NCBI GenBank assembly: GCA_963707125.1
Contig: CAVPOU010000017.1
Location: 1 to 64,000, forward strand
DNA from: CAVPDE01 sp963707125
GTDB lineage: Bacteria > Desulfobacterota > DSM-4660 > Desulfatiglandales > HGW-15
Reading direction: 5' to 3'
DNA: 64,000 bases
The position numbers were made by a program, and so were the translations under genes. How positions within the stretch are numbered: position 1 is the first letter of the stretch; each line of letters opens with the position of its first letter. The notes below the pieces were generated by a model that ran no database searches, was not told where the DNA came from, and was given only the letters and a program-made list of their open reading frames with translations. This document shows positions 28,855-37,146 of the stretch, piece after piece.

Positions 28855-28915
28855 GAAAATCCGATTGAATTTGTTTCGGAAATCGGATTTCGAAATTCGA
28901 ATTTGCTTGGGACCG
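28855..28915. repeat. Partial TTCGAAAT-family palindromic element
   Basis: GAATTTGTTTCGGAAATCGG and ATTTCGAAATTCGAATTTG lie between the ADP-ribosylglycohydrolase and HD-GYP genes. They match one arm of the element at 17.3 and 45.2 kb. The region holds no coding signal. Confidence 0.55.
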
Positions 28916-28986
28916 GTAGCGTGGATTGGAGTGTGAGTTTGTAGCTGCTTCGCAACCTGCAACGAAGATCAATCTGGAGCTTCTTC

Positions 28987-30228
28987 ATGTTGAGTGAAAA
29001 AGAAAAGTTAGAGCTCATCACCCAGATCAGTCTCGATCTCAATGAGGTCAAAGACATCGATCTCCTTCTGGACCGGATCCTCACCAACGCCCGGAAGTTT
29101 TTTAATGCGGATGCCGGCTCCATTTACCTCACCGCCGGAGATGAACTGAAGTTCAGCTACACCCAGAACAACACGTTACAGAAACGATTGAAACGGGGAC
29201 GAAAGCTTTTTTTCAACACCTTCACCATTCCCATCAACAACCAATCCATCGCCGGGTTTGTGGCCAAGAATCTCAGGGCCGTCAACATTCCGGATGTCTA
29301 TGAGATGTCTTCTGCCGTGCCCTACACCTTTGATTCCTATTTTGACAAGCGGGCCAAGTACAAGACCCAGTCCATGCTCACCGTGCCCATGACCAATCAG
29401 CGAAAAGATCTTCTGGGAGTGATGCAGATTATCAATGCCCTTGATGACGAAGGAAATGTTATTCCCTTTTCTCCCTCCGATGAATCCCTTATCAGCCACT
29501 TTGCCACGACCGCCGCCCTTGCCCTGGCCCGGGCGCAAATGACACGAAACATCATTCTCCGGATGATCAGCATGGCCGAGTTGCGGGACCCTAAGGAAAC
29601 AAGTCCTCACGTGAACAGGGTTGGGGCCTATGCCGTGGAAATTTATGAAACCTGGGCCGCAATAAAAGGCTTACCTGAAGAAGAAATCGAACGGAAGAAA
29701 GACTCGCTGAGAATGGCCGCCATGCTTCATGACGTGGGCAAAGTGGCGATCAGTGATCTCATTCTCAAAAAGGCGGACCGCCTTTCTCCGGAAGAGTTTA
29801 CGATCATGAAAAGCCACACCTTCCTCGGCGCCAGGCTTTTCAAAAACATGCAGTCTGATTTTGAGGAAGTGGCTGCCCAGGTGGCTCTGAATCATCACGA
29901 AAAATGGGACGGCACAGGTTACCCGGGCCATATGGATCCCTTCTCGACAAGAACGCCGACGGGAGATGAGACGACGGACGGTACGGCCATCACCAAGAGG
30001 GGAGAAGAAATCCCTCTCTATGGCAGGATCGTGTCTGTAGCGGATGTTTATGATGCCTTGAGCTCCCGAAGGTCATACAAGGACCCCTGGGATGAAGACC
30101 GGGTGCTCGAAGAGATGCGCCGCCTTTCCGGGAGGAGCTTCGACCCTGAAGTGATCGATGCATTCTTCGACTGCCTGGAAACTCTGAAAGCCATTGCCAA
30201 GCGTTATCCGGACGTGAACGGCGGATGA
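28987..30228 (+). CDS. GAF sensor/HD-GYP domain phosphodiesterase
   Basis: HD-GYP proteins hydrolyse cyclic di-GMP. Residues 1-180 form a GAF domain (NARKFFNADAGSIYLTAGDE, QSMLTVPMTNQRKDLLGVMQ). The HD-GYP domain starts SPHVNRVGAYAVEIYETW and contains LRMAAMLHDVGKVAISDLIL, MKSHTFLGARLF, ALNHHEKWDGTGYPG and IVSVADVYDALSSRRSYKD. The GYP loop is intact, supporting an active enzyme. The insertion between GTGYPG and the next His/Asp helix (PTGDETTDGTAITKRGEEIP) is longer than usual. The protein has no membrane segment, so it senses a cytoplasmic ligand. Confidence 0.9.
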   Translation: MLSEKEKLELITQISLDLNEVKDIDLLLDRILTNARKFFNADAGSIYLTAGDELKFSYTQNNTLQKRLKRGRKLFFNTFTIPINNQSIAGFVAKNLRAVNIPDVYEMSSAVPYTFDSYFDKRAKYKTQSMLTVPMTNQRKDLLGVMQIINALDDEGNVIPFSPSDESLISHFATTAALALARAQMTRNIILRMISMAELRDPKETSPHVNRVGAYAVEIYETWAAIKGLPEEEIERKKDSLRMAAMLHDVGKVAISDLILKKADRLSPEEFTIMKSHTFLGARLFKNMQSDFEEVAAQVALNHHEKWDGTGYPGHMDPFSTRTPTGDETTDGTAITKRGEEIPLYGRIVSVADVYDALSSRRSYKDPWDEDRVLEEMRRLSGRSFDPEVIDAFFDCLETLKAIAKRYPDVNGG

Positions 30229-30240
30229 GTCAGTGATCAG

Positions 30241-30636
30241 AAATAGGACACGGATCAACACAGATTCACGCCGATTGGTTTTTTGGGTTTTTCAATCCAA
30301 TAGATCCGCGTTTATCTGTGTCCCAATCCCTCTGCGTGCTTTGCGCTCTCTGCGGTGAAATCCTAACCGCCGAGCACGCCGAGACCGCCCAGAGAAATAG
30401 GACACGGATTAACACAGATTCACACCGATTGGTTTTTTGGGTTTTTCAATCCAATAAATCCGCGTTTATCTGTGTCCCAATCCCTCTTGTTTCTCTGCGC
30501 CCTCTGCGGTGAAATCCTAACCGCCGAGCACGCCGAGATCGCAGAGATGATAGACCTGTTGCCAACCCCCTTTGGAGGTACGGTTCTTACAACCCTTAAC
30601 CCTCTGCGTGCTTTGCGCTCTCTGCGGTGAGTTCTT
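30241..30636. repeat. Direct repeat of about 154 bases, two copies plus a partial third
   Basis: Copy one starts at 30,241 and copy two at 30,395. Both begin AAATAGGACACGGAT and are nearly identical to about 30,545. Each contains an internal palindrome: GGACACGGAT-AACACAGATT pairs with the later ATCCGCGTTTATCTGTGTCC. They also share TTTGCGCTCTCTGCGGTGA-type words, and a partial third copy of that phrase lies at 30,600-30,635. The unit has no open frame of its own. Such elements are common non-coding repeats in environmental deltaproteobacterial genomes. Confidence 0.8.
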
Positions 30637-31033
30637 AGAATTCCACGATTGGACGGACTTCCATGATCCTAAAACGGATAGCCGCGTGGATCATGTCCGC
30701 AGCCTGCTTCCCTGCCGCCTTGGCAATGCCCGCCTTGATCTCCTCGAAGAAACCGCCCCCGCTCTCCAGATCCACCACCTCGAGATAGACCCTTGCGCCT
30801 TTCCAGTCCATCACCGTCTTGCCAGGCTCCACCACAATGAACACCGCCTTGGGATTTTCCTGAAGGTTCCGAAAGGTGCGATTTCTGCCGATCCCCATGA
30901 CCACCGTGTTCTCGTCGATCATTTGAGGTGAACCGAAGACCGCCACGTTCACTTCCCCTTTTTTGTTCGCCGTGCTCAGCGTCCCGATCCGTGGTCTTTT
31001 GTTGAAGAGCTCCATCACTTCCAGTCTGTTCAT
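30635..31033 (-). CDS. Pyridoxamine 5'-phosphate oxidase-like flavin-binding protein
   Basis: The start at 31033 (MNRLEVMELFNK) is chosen because GGGAGGA lies about 5 bases upstream. The 132-residue product has the split-barrel pattern LEVMELFNKRPRIGTLSTAN, GEVNVAVFGSPQMIDENTVV and MGIGRNRTFRNLQENPKAVF. These pyridoxamine oxidase-like proteins bind FMN, F420 or haem and reduce small molecules. The specific substrate is not evident. It is isolated, with a repeat array downstream. Confidence 0.8.
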   Translation of the reverse strand: MNRLEVMELFNKRPRIGTLSTANKKGEVNVAVFGSPQMIDENTVVMGIGRNRTFRNLQENPKAVFIVVEPGKTVMDWKGARVYLEVVDLESGGGFFEEIKAGIAKAAGKQAADMIHAAIRFRIMEVRPIVEF

Positions 31034-31176
31034 ATCCATCCTCCCCGGTTGATTGTTCCACTTCAAAATGACATTTATCATTTCCTTCCACCTACTGCAA
31101 TCTGTCCCTTGCAATCCTTTGGGAAGATGACTCCTGGATATCTCGCCATTTCCAGAGAGTCGCCCCCTTTTTTGGT

Positions 31177-31204
31177 TTGACTCCGCCTAGGAATGATATA
31201 TAAA
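31177..31204 (+). promoter_or_regulatory. Candidate sigma-70-type promoter for the cytochrome b/CCG gene pair
   Basis: TTGACT at 31177 and TATAAA at 31199 are separated by 16 bases. They stand 139 bases before the ATG of the cytochrome b gene, in AT-rich DNA. No other promoter-like pair is as good in the interval. The assignment is by consensus match only. Confidence 0.35.
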
Positions 31205-31342
31205 TATACTGTTTTGGTAATGAAGTTTGTTAATCGTTGAGCATTACCCATCCCTTGCCCATCAGACCAAGGGGTCTTTGCTCCCACGAAAAGGAAAGAG
31301 CGTAACGACAAGCCTGTTTGAAGGAAGGAGAATGACAAGATC

Positions 31343-32008
31343 ATGGACTTCAGCCTATTTGCAGAAGGACCCCTATTGTGGATCGCTTTTCTGATTTTCA
31401 TCATCGGAACGCTGATCCGCATGGCCCAGTTCATCTTTGTCGCCAGGACAAAGGATAAGCCTTTCTATGATTATTTCAGTCTGAAATACATTTTTGCCAC
31501 CTTGGCCCGTTGGCTCCTGCCGCTCAACGTGGATGTGAAAAAAAATCCTGTCTTCGTTAGCTGTGTCTACCTCTTTCACATCTGCCTCATTGTGTTGCCC
31601 ATCTGGCTGGCAGGCCACATCTCTCTGTGGGAGGAGTCGCGCTTCGGATGGTCCTGGTCCTCCCTCCCTGACAAATGGGCGGACTGGATGACCCTGCTCC
31701 TTTTTGCGATCTCCATTTATTTCATCCTGAGAAGGGCTCTGTCACCCGATCTTCGCATCATTACCACCTTCTCCGATTACCTCCTGATCGTTGTGACTGC
31801 CCTGCCCTTCCTGACCGGCTATTTCCTCACTCACGGGACCCTGGACAGCATCAAATTTCTGGGTGACAACATGAGGCTCTTGCATGTTCTCTCTGCAGAG
31901 CTTGTGCTCATCCTGATTCCTTTTACAAGGCTTTCTCACTCCGTGCTTTTCTTCTTCTCCCGGGCGGCCACGGGCGTCGAATTCGGAAGAAGAGGATACT
32001 CGATATAG
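31343..32008 (+). CDS. NarI/DsrM/TmcC-like membrane cytochrome b subunit
   Basis: The 221-residue protein has five hydrophobic helices, for example GPLLWIAFLIFIIGTLIRMA, VSCVYLFHICLIVLPIWLAG, FSDYLLIVVTALPFLTGYFL and LLHVLSAELVLILIPFTRLS. Histidines in the second and last helices (FHICL, RLLHVLSAE) are placed like the haem b ligands of the nitrate reductase gamma family. Such subunits hand electrons between the quinone pool and a partner Fe-S protein. The next gene, 46 bases on, is an HdrD/DsrK-like protein, so the two likely form an HdrED-, TmcCB- or DsrMK-type membrane complex. Confidence 0.82.
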   Translation: MDFSLFAEGPLLWIAFLIFIIGTLIRMAQFIFVARTKDKPFYDYFSLKYIFATLARWLLPLNVDVKKNPVFVSCVYLFHICLIVLPIWLAGHISLWEESRFGWSWSSLPDKWADWMTLLLFAISIYFILRRALSPDLRIITTFSDYLLIVVTALPFLTGYFLTHGTLDSIKFLGDNMRLLHVLSAELVLILIPFTRLSHSVLFFFSRAATGVEFGRRGYSI

Positions 32009-32054
32009 CCTGGTTGGTTTTGAAAGCGATTTCCCCAGTTAAAGGAGTTGCCCT

Positions 32055-33338
32055 ATGACTGAAGATGTGAACCCGAAAGCGATCATGGATTTCCTGAAAC
32101 CCCGAATGGGCGCCCGGTTCAAGACCTGGGTTGAGATCTGCACCCATTGCGGCATGTGCGCTGATACCTGCCACTTTTATCTGGCGAGCGGGAAAGACCC
32201 CAAGATGATTCCCGCCTACAAGGTGAGATTTCTCAAGGACCTCCTGAAGAAAAAAGGTCGGGTGGATACGGAGTACCTCCAGCAGATTTACAAAACCGTT
32301 TACTATGAGTGCAACGTGTGCAGGCGATGCACGCTTTACTGCCCTTTTGGCATTGATATCGCCTTCCTCATCTCCACGATGAGGGGCATGCTGACCTCTT
32401 TGGGCATCGCCCCTGAAGGTCTCAAGAAAGCCGTTGAAAACTACAAGCTCACCGGCAATCAGATGGCTGTCTCCAAGGAAGACTGGGTCGAAACCATCCA
32501 GTGGTGTGAAGAAGAGACTGCGAGCGAAATTCTGGGATTGACAATCCCCATTGATAAGAAGGGCGCCAAGATCATGTACACGGTCAACGCCAGGGAGCCC
32601 AAGTTCTATCCCCAGGATATCATGGAGGTGGCCAAGATCTTCACGGTTGCCGGTGAGGACTGGACCGTCCCGAGCGAAAGTGGATGGGACGACACGAACC
32701 TGGCCATGTTCATCAACGACGCGGCCACCGCCCGCATGGTGGTTGAAAACACCTTCAAGCGAGCCGAGGAACTGGGGGTGAAACAAGTCGCCATAACCGA
32801 GTGAGGCCATGCCTATCGATCGCTTCGGTACGAAGCGCCTATCTGGTTGGGATACACGCCCAAACAAGAAGTCGTCCACTCCGTTGAGCTTTTCCATGAC
32901 TACATTCGAGACGGTCGGATCAAGCTCAAAGAAAAAATCAAAGTTCCCACCACGGTCCAGGACCCCTGTAACGTGATCCGCAACGGTGGTCTGGCCGAGA
33001 AGAACCGGCGCCTGGCTGAGATGCTCTCCGAAGATTTTCGGCCCATGAAATACCAGGGCAACTACAACTACTGCTGCGGGGGCGGCGGCGGCGCCATGCC
33101 CATGGGCGGTGAAATGAAAAAGTACCGCCTGGCGTCAGGGAAAATGAAGGCCGAGCAGATCCGCGAAACAGGCGCCAAGCTTGTGCTCGTCCCCTGCCAC
33201 AACTGCATCGACCAGATCCGGGACTTGGCCAAGGAGCACAAGCTGGACATCAAGGCCGTTCACTTCAAGGAAGTGATCGCCGAACACATGGTGATACCGG
33301 AACACATGATTCCTAAAGAGGAGGAAGAAGAGGAGTAG
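32055..33338 (+). CDS. Selenocysteine-containing HdrD/DsrK/TmcB-like iron-sulfur (CCG-domain) protein
   Basis: The reading continues through TGA at 32802-32804, giving 427 residues with Sec at 250. Residues 30-110 hold two 4Fe-4S motifs (ICTHCGMCADTCHF and CNVCRRCTLYCPFG). The C-terminal half is a CCG domain: TE-U-GHAYR, QDPCNVIRNGG, YCCGGGGGAMPM and VPCHNCIDQI. Homologues have Cys in the ECGHA position. This type of protein carries a non-cubane 4Fe-4S centre that works on disulfides or a DsrC-like partner. The C-terminus is acidic (KEEEEEE). Without read-through the protein would lose its active site, and frame and homology continue exactly across the codon. A hairpin follows the TGA. Confidence 0.88.
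32805..32840 (+). promoter_or_regulatory. Bacterial SECIS element for the CCG-domain protein
   Basis: Downstream of the in-frame TGA, the perfect 7-bp stem CGCTTCG/CGAAGCG (32821-32837) is capped by the triloop GTA. The loop begins 24 bases after the TGA, inside the range known for bacterial SECIS, and has G first, as SelB recognition favours. Confidence 0.8.
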
Positions 33339-33407
33339 GCCGGCGACCGGAGAAAGCGTTAAGCCAGGCGAGGGCGGGATCAGAAAAGAGAGGATGCCAT
33401 CGATTCC

Positions 33408-34895
33408 ATGGACAGCGTGAACAAGAATAAACCGGAAGGATTAAACCGCCACCAGAACGAATACCAGACCCTCTTTGAGGAGTCTCCCTGCTACATCACT
33501 GTCCAGGATCGTGATCTGAAACTCCTGAAATACAACCGTGAGTTCGAAAAGATATTTGCGCCCGTAGCGGGAAGTCACTGCTTCAAGGCCTACAAAGGCC
33601 GTTCCGAAAAATGCCCGGATTGCCCTGTCATCAAAACCTTTGAAGATGGACAGCCCCATGTGAGCGAAGAAGAGGCAGTGACCAAGGATGGCATCGAGAC
33701 CTACTGGCTTGTGAAGACTTCACCCATCAAGAATTCAAAAGGGGAAGTCACCGCGGTCATGGAGATGAGTTTAGACTTGACCCATCTGAGATTTCTGGAA
33801 CAAGAGGCCAGAAAGTCCGAAGAAAAATATCGGATCATCTTCAACACGATCCCCAACCCTATTTTTGTGTTGAACGCGCAAAACCTCAAGATCCTCGACT
33901 GCAATGAAAGCGTTGCCGATGTCTATGGGTTCCACAAAGAGGAGATTCTTGCGACCTCTTTCCTTGATCTGTTTGAGGGCAATGAGCGGAAGAGTTATGA
34001 GGCAAGTCTCAAATCCAAAAACAGCATCGACCATGCAAGACAGGTGCGCAAGGACGGGAAAGTCATTTATGTCAGCATTCGCATTTCCCCCTCTGAATTC
34101 CATGGCTGGAATGTCCTGGTCGTGACCACCAGCGACATCACCCTGCGCTTGATGGCCGAGCAGCAGTTGATCCAGGCCGGCAAAATGGCCACTCTCGGAG
34201 AGATGGCCACAGGCATCGCCCACGAACTCAATCAACCTCTCTCTGTCATCAAAACAGCGAGCGGTTTCTTGCGAAGGAAGGCAGAGAACAGAGATCAGAT
34301 TCAGGAAGACATTCTGAGAACCATGGCCGAAGAGATTGACAACCATGTGGACAGGGCATCGAAAATCATCGGCCACATGAGGGACTTCGGCCGGAAATCA
34401 GACGTGGCAAAAGAGAAGGTCCAGGTCAACCATGTCCTGAGACGGGCTGTTGACTTTTTCAAACAGCAACTGAAGTTGCGAGAAATCGAGGTCGTGGAGG
34501 ACTTTCATGAAGATCTCCCTCCGGTCCTGGCTAATCCCAATCGGCTGGAGCAGGTTTTCGTCAACCTCCTGATCAATGCCCGAGACGCGATCGAGAAGAA
34601 AGGGGCGCAAGGGGACCACAAAGAAGAAACGAAACGGATCACTCTAAAGACAAGGGCCGAAGATGGGATGGTCACCATTGAAGTCACCGATACCGGCACC
34701 GGAATCCCTGAAGCCATTCTCCACCGAATATTCGAACCTTTCTTCACCACCAAGAAGGTGGGCAAGGGAACAGGTCTCGGTCTCTCCATCAGCTACGGCA
34801 TCGTGCATGATTATGACGGCACCATCAGGGTGGAAAGCAAAGAAGGGGACGGGGCGACCTTTTTCATCAGGTTCCCCCGGATTCACGAGGCTTGA
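33408..34895 (+). CDS. Cytoplasmic PAS-PAS sensor histidine kinase with a C-x10-C-x2-C PAS motif
   Basis: The 495-residue kinase has no membrane segment. The first PAS (residues 20-125) contains CFKAYKGRSEKCPDCPV, three cysteines spaced C-x10-C-x2-C. The second PAS runs from about 140 to 255 (IIFNTIPNPIFVLNAQNLKI). HisKA has GIAHELNQPLSVIKTASGFL, and the HATPase shows NLLINARDAI, DTGTGIPEA and GKGTGLGLSI, all intact. The gene starts 69 bases after the Sec protein gene and overlaps the following regulator-kinase gene by one base. The cysteines may sense redox state by an Fe-S centre, haem or disulfide; this is inference. Confidence 0.87.
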   Translation: MDSVNKNKPEGLNRHQNEYQTLFEESPCYITVQDRDLKLLKYNREFEKIFAPVAGSHCFKAYKGRSEKCPDCPVIKTFEDGQPHVSEEEAVTKDGIETYWLVKTSPIKNSKGEVTAVMEMSLDLTHLRFLEQEARKSEEKYRIIFNTIPNPIFVLNAQNLKILDCNESVADVYGFHKEEILATSFLDLFEGNERKSYEASLKSKNSIDHARQVRKDGKVIYVSIRISPSEFHGWNVLVVTTSDITLRLMAEQQLIQAGKMATLGEMATGIAHELNQPLSVIKTASGFLRRKAENRDQIQEDILRTMAEEIDNHVDRASKIIGHMRDFGRKSDVAKEKVQVNHVLRRAVDFFKQQLKLREIEVVEDFHEDLPPVLANPNRLEQVFVNLLINARDAIEKKGAQGDHKEETKRITLKTRAEDGMVTIEVTDTGTGIPEAILHRIFEPFFTTKKVGKGTGLGLSISYGIVHDYDGTIRVESKEGDGATFFIRFPRIHEA

Positions 34896-36037
34896 TGGAA
34901 AAGCAAGTGCTCCTTGTTGATGATGAACCGGGCATTCTCAAAGTCCTAGGCATCTCCCTGGCCGACCGAGGGTACCGGGTACTGACCGCTGAGAACAGTG
35001 AAGAGGCGCTTCGAGTTTTCCATGAAGCGCGCCCCGAAGTCATCCTCACCGACATCAAGATGCCCGGAATGGATGGGATCGAGTTGCTCAAGCGCATTAA
35101 GGCGGAAAGCCCGGACACTGAAGTGATTATGATCACAGGCCACGGTGAAATGGAACTGGCCATACAGAGTCTCAAGTATGATGCGTCTGATTTCATCACA
35201 AAGCCCATCAACGATGAAGCGCTCGACATTGCCCTTCGAAGGGCCCTGGAGAAGCTCTCCTACAAAAAGAAGCTCAAAGAGTACACGGAAGACCTGGAGA
35301 AGCTGGTTGAGGAAAAGAGCCGGAAGCTTGTGGAAGCAGAAAGGCTTGCCGCTGTGGGGCAGACGGTGGCAGGGTTGGCCCATGCCATCAAGAATATCAC
35401 CGCCGGTCTGACGGGTGGGATGTATGTCCTGGAAAAAGGCATTGATCTGGATAACAGAAGCTATCTCAGCCAGGGCTGGCAGATGATCAAGGGTAATGTT
35501 CAGAAAATCAAAGGCATGGCGGTGGACCTCCTCAACTACGCCAAGGAGAGAGAGCCCGAGTATCAGCTCTGCGATCCCAATGGGCCTGCCCGGGAGGTTT
35601 ATGATCTCATGCTTTCCCGTGCCACGGAGGTGGGTGTTGCGCTAAAGATTGATCCGGCCCAGAGTCTACCGGACGCGTGGTTTGACCGCGAAGGGATTCA
35701 CCGGGTTCTCCTCAATCTCGTGAGCAACGCCATTGACGCATGCACGGACATTTCCTGTGCTTCAAAAACATGCGAGGTGTCCCTTCGCACGTTGAAGCCT
35801 CAGGGGTGGGCCGTGGAATATCAGGTGATTGACAATGGCTGCGGCATGGATGAAGAAACGAGAAAGAAGGTTTTTCAGATTTTTTTCAGCACAAAGGGTT
35901 CGAGGGGCACGGGTCTTGGTTTGATGATCGCCAGGAAGATCGTTGACGAGCACGGAGGGGTCATCGACCTCTCGTCCGAGAAAGGGAGCGGCACGATCTT
36001 CAGGGTGAGGCTTCCCGAAAAGAAGCCCTCCGCATGA
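34895..36037 (+). CDS. Response-regulator/histidine-kinase hybrid
   Basis: The 380-residue protein has an N-terminal receiver (VLLVDDEPGILKVL, VILTDIKMPGMDG with the phosphoacceptor Asp, ITGHGEMELAI, DFITKPI). A coiled coil (LKEYTEDLEKLVEEKSRKLV) leads to a kinase core. The H-box is the variant VAGLAHAIKNITAGLTGGMY. The ATPase has NLVSNAIDACT, DNGCGMDE and GSRGTGLGLMIARKIVDEHG. The receiver-first order suggests that phosphorylation by the upstream PAS kinase gates this kinase. Start and previous stop overlap as TGATG, so translation is coupled. Confidence 0.88.
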   Translation: MEKQVLLVDDEPGILKVLGISLADRGYRVLTAENSEEALRVFHEARPEVILTDIKMPGMDGIELLKRIKAESPDTEVIMITGHGEMELAIQSLKYDASDFITKPINDEALDIALRRALEKLSYKKKLKEYTEDLEKLVEEKSRKLVEAERLAAVGQTVAGLAHAIKNITAGLTGGMYVLEKGIDLDNRSYLSQGWQMIKGNVQKIKGMAVDLLNYAKEREPEYQLCDPNGPAREVYDLMLSRATEVGVALKIDPAQSLPDAWFDREGIHRVLLNLVSNAIDACTDISCASKTCEVSLRTLKPQGWAVEYQVIDNGCGMDEETRKKVFQIFFSTKGSRGTGLGLMIARKIVDEHGGVIDLSSEKGSGTIFRVRLPEKKPSA

Positions 36038-36067
36038 AAGAATCACTACTTTTGAGAGGGGTTGATC

Positions 36068-36565
36068 ATGATAGAATATAAGAACATCCTTTACTGCACG
36101 GATTTTTCGGAGGACGCCAACATTGCTTTTCTTCACGCCTTCGACCTTGCGAAGAAGCATGGCGCCAAACTCCACATCTTTCATGTTCCCCATTCTTCCT
36201 ATTCCTACATGAGGCATGTGGTCAACGAACATGTTCCTCCGGGGTCTCCCGGAGGTGAGGCGTTCTTTGACGAGGAGTTGGAGAAGCGGGCCAGAGAGGC
36301 GCTCAAGGAGGAGTACGAAAAGAAGCTCGGAGAGTTCAAGAATTACCTGTTTGTGATCAAGAACGGGTCGCCCGATGTGGAAATCATCCGTTATGCGAAG
36401 AAAAACAGCATAGACGTGATCGTCATGGGAGCCCTCGGAAAGGCTGAACAGGATCGCATGGTTCACGGAAGCACGGTGGCCAATGTCTCCAAATACGCCC
36501 ATTGCCACGTCATCGCGATCCGCAATCCGGCAAAGCAGTTCACCTTGCCGGGCAGTATGTATTGA
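36068..36565 (+). CDS. Universal stress protein, UspA family
   Basis: The start at 36068 (MIEYKNILYCTDFSE) follows GAGAGGGG. The 165-residue Usp fold has AFLHAFDLAKKHGAKLHIFH and VIVMGALGKAEQDRMVHGST, then VSKYAHCHVIAIRNP. The sequence G-x2-G-x9-G[ST] for ATP binding appears only partly, as MGALGKAEQDRMVHGST. It lies 30 bases after the hybrid kinase gene in the same direction, so it probably belongs to the same stress or redox operon. Confidence 0.88.
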   Translation: MIEYKNILYCTDFSEDANIAFLHAFDLAKKHGAKLHIFHVPHSSYSYMRHVVNEHVPPGSPGGEAFFDEELEKRAREALKEEYEKKLGEFKNYLFVIKNGSPDVEIIRYAKKNSIDVIVMGALGKAEQDRMVHGSTVANVSKYAHCHVIAIRNPAKQFTLPGSMY

Positions 36566-36700
36566 TAAAATCGCTCAAGCGATTTCATGAAACGCGGCTG
36601 CGCCGCTTCACAAAGGCAAAGGCGTTTATCCAAATTAACAAGCGACGAAGTCGCGCATGATGAAATCATCTCGCTTCGCTCGATGATTTCATGGAGGGAA
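36566..36700. repeat. Array of four short hairpins
   Basis: Successive palindromes are AAATCGCTCAAGCGATTT, GCGGCTGCGCCGC, GCGACGAAGTCGC and GAAATCATC-tcgcttcgctc-GATGATTTC. They fill the 140 bases between the Usp and receiver genes. The array could be an RNA processing site or a REP-like cluster. Confidence 0.65.
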
Positions 36701-36706
36701 CCGCTG

Positions 36707-37099
36707 ATGGCAAAGAAAGTCCTGGTCGTGGATGATGAGCTGGATATGAGAACCTTTATCACCACCTTGCTGGAAACGAACGGCTTCAAACCCCTCGCCG
36801 CTCAGGATGGCTTCCAGGGTCTCGAAATGGCCCGGAAGAACAAACCGTCTCTTGTTATCTTGGACATTATGATGCCCAGGGAGAGCGGGATCAACCTCTA
36901 TCGCGAGCTAAGAACCGACCCTGACCTGAAGGACATCCCGGTGATCATGCTCTCGGCGCTCTCCAAGAAAACCTTTTTCCATTCCCAGAAAGTGCTGGAT
37001 GAATACAGGGGGGAGAAAATCCCCGAACCCGCGGCCTACATCGAGAAACCGCCTGAGCCTGATGAGATCCTGGAAGCTATACGGAACGCCTTGAAATAG
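36707..37099 (+). CDS. Single-domain response regulator
   Basis: The start at 36707 (MAKKVLVVDDE) is preferred with GGAGGG 10-15 bases upstream; the longer open frame is the hairpin array. The receiver has VLVVDDELDMRTF, VILDIMMPRESG with the phosphoacceptor Asp, VIMLSALSKKTF and AYIEKPPEPDE. Its KTFFHSQKVLDEYRGEKIPE insert before the Lys motif is longer than usual, and the same insert style is seen in the regulator at 45.4 kb. No output domain follows, so it acts by protein contact or as a phosphate relay for the nearby kinases. Confidence 0.87.
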   Translation: MAKKVLVVDDELDMRTFITTLLETNGFKPLAAQDGFQGLEMARKNKPSLVILDIMMPRESGINLYRELRTDPDLKDIPVIMLSALSKKTFFHSQKVLDEYRGEKIPEPAAYIEKPPEPDEILEAIRNALK

Positions 37100-37146
37100 C
37101 GCAAGACAGGTTTTCCTTGTTTACACCTTCTGGAGACTGCTGGACA

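Noticed and set aside
30241..30636. Possible CRISPR array
   Set aside because: The repeat unit is about 154 bases with only two copies and no spacers.
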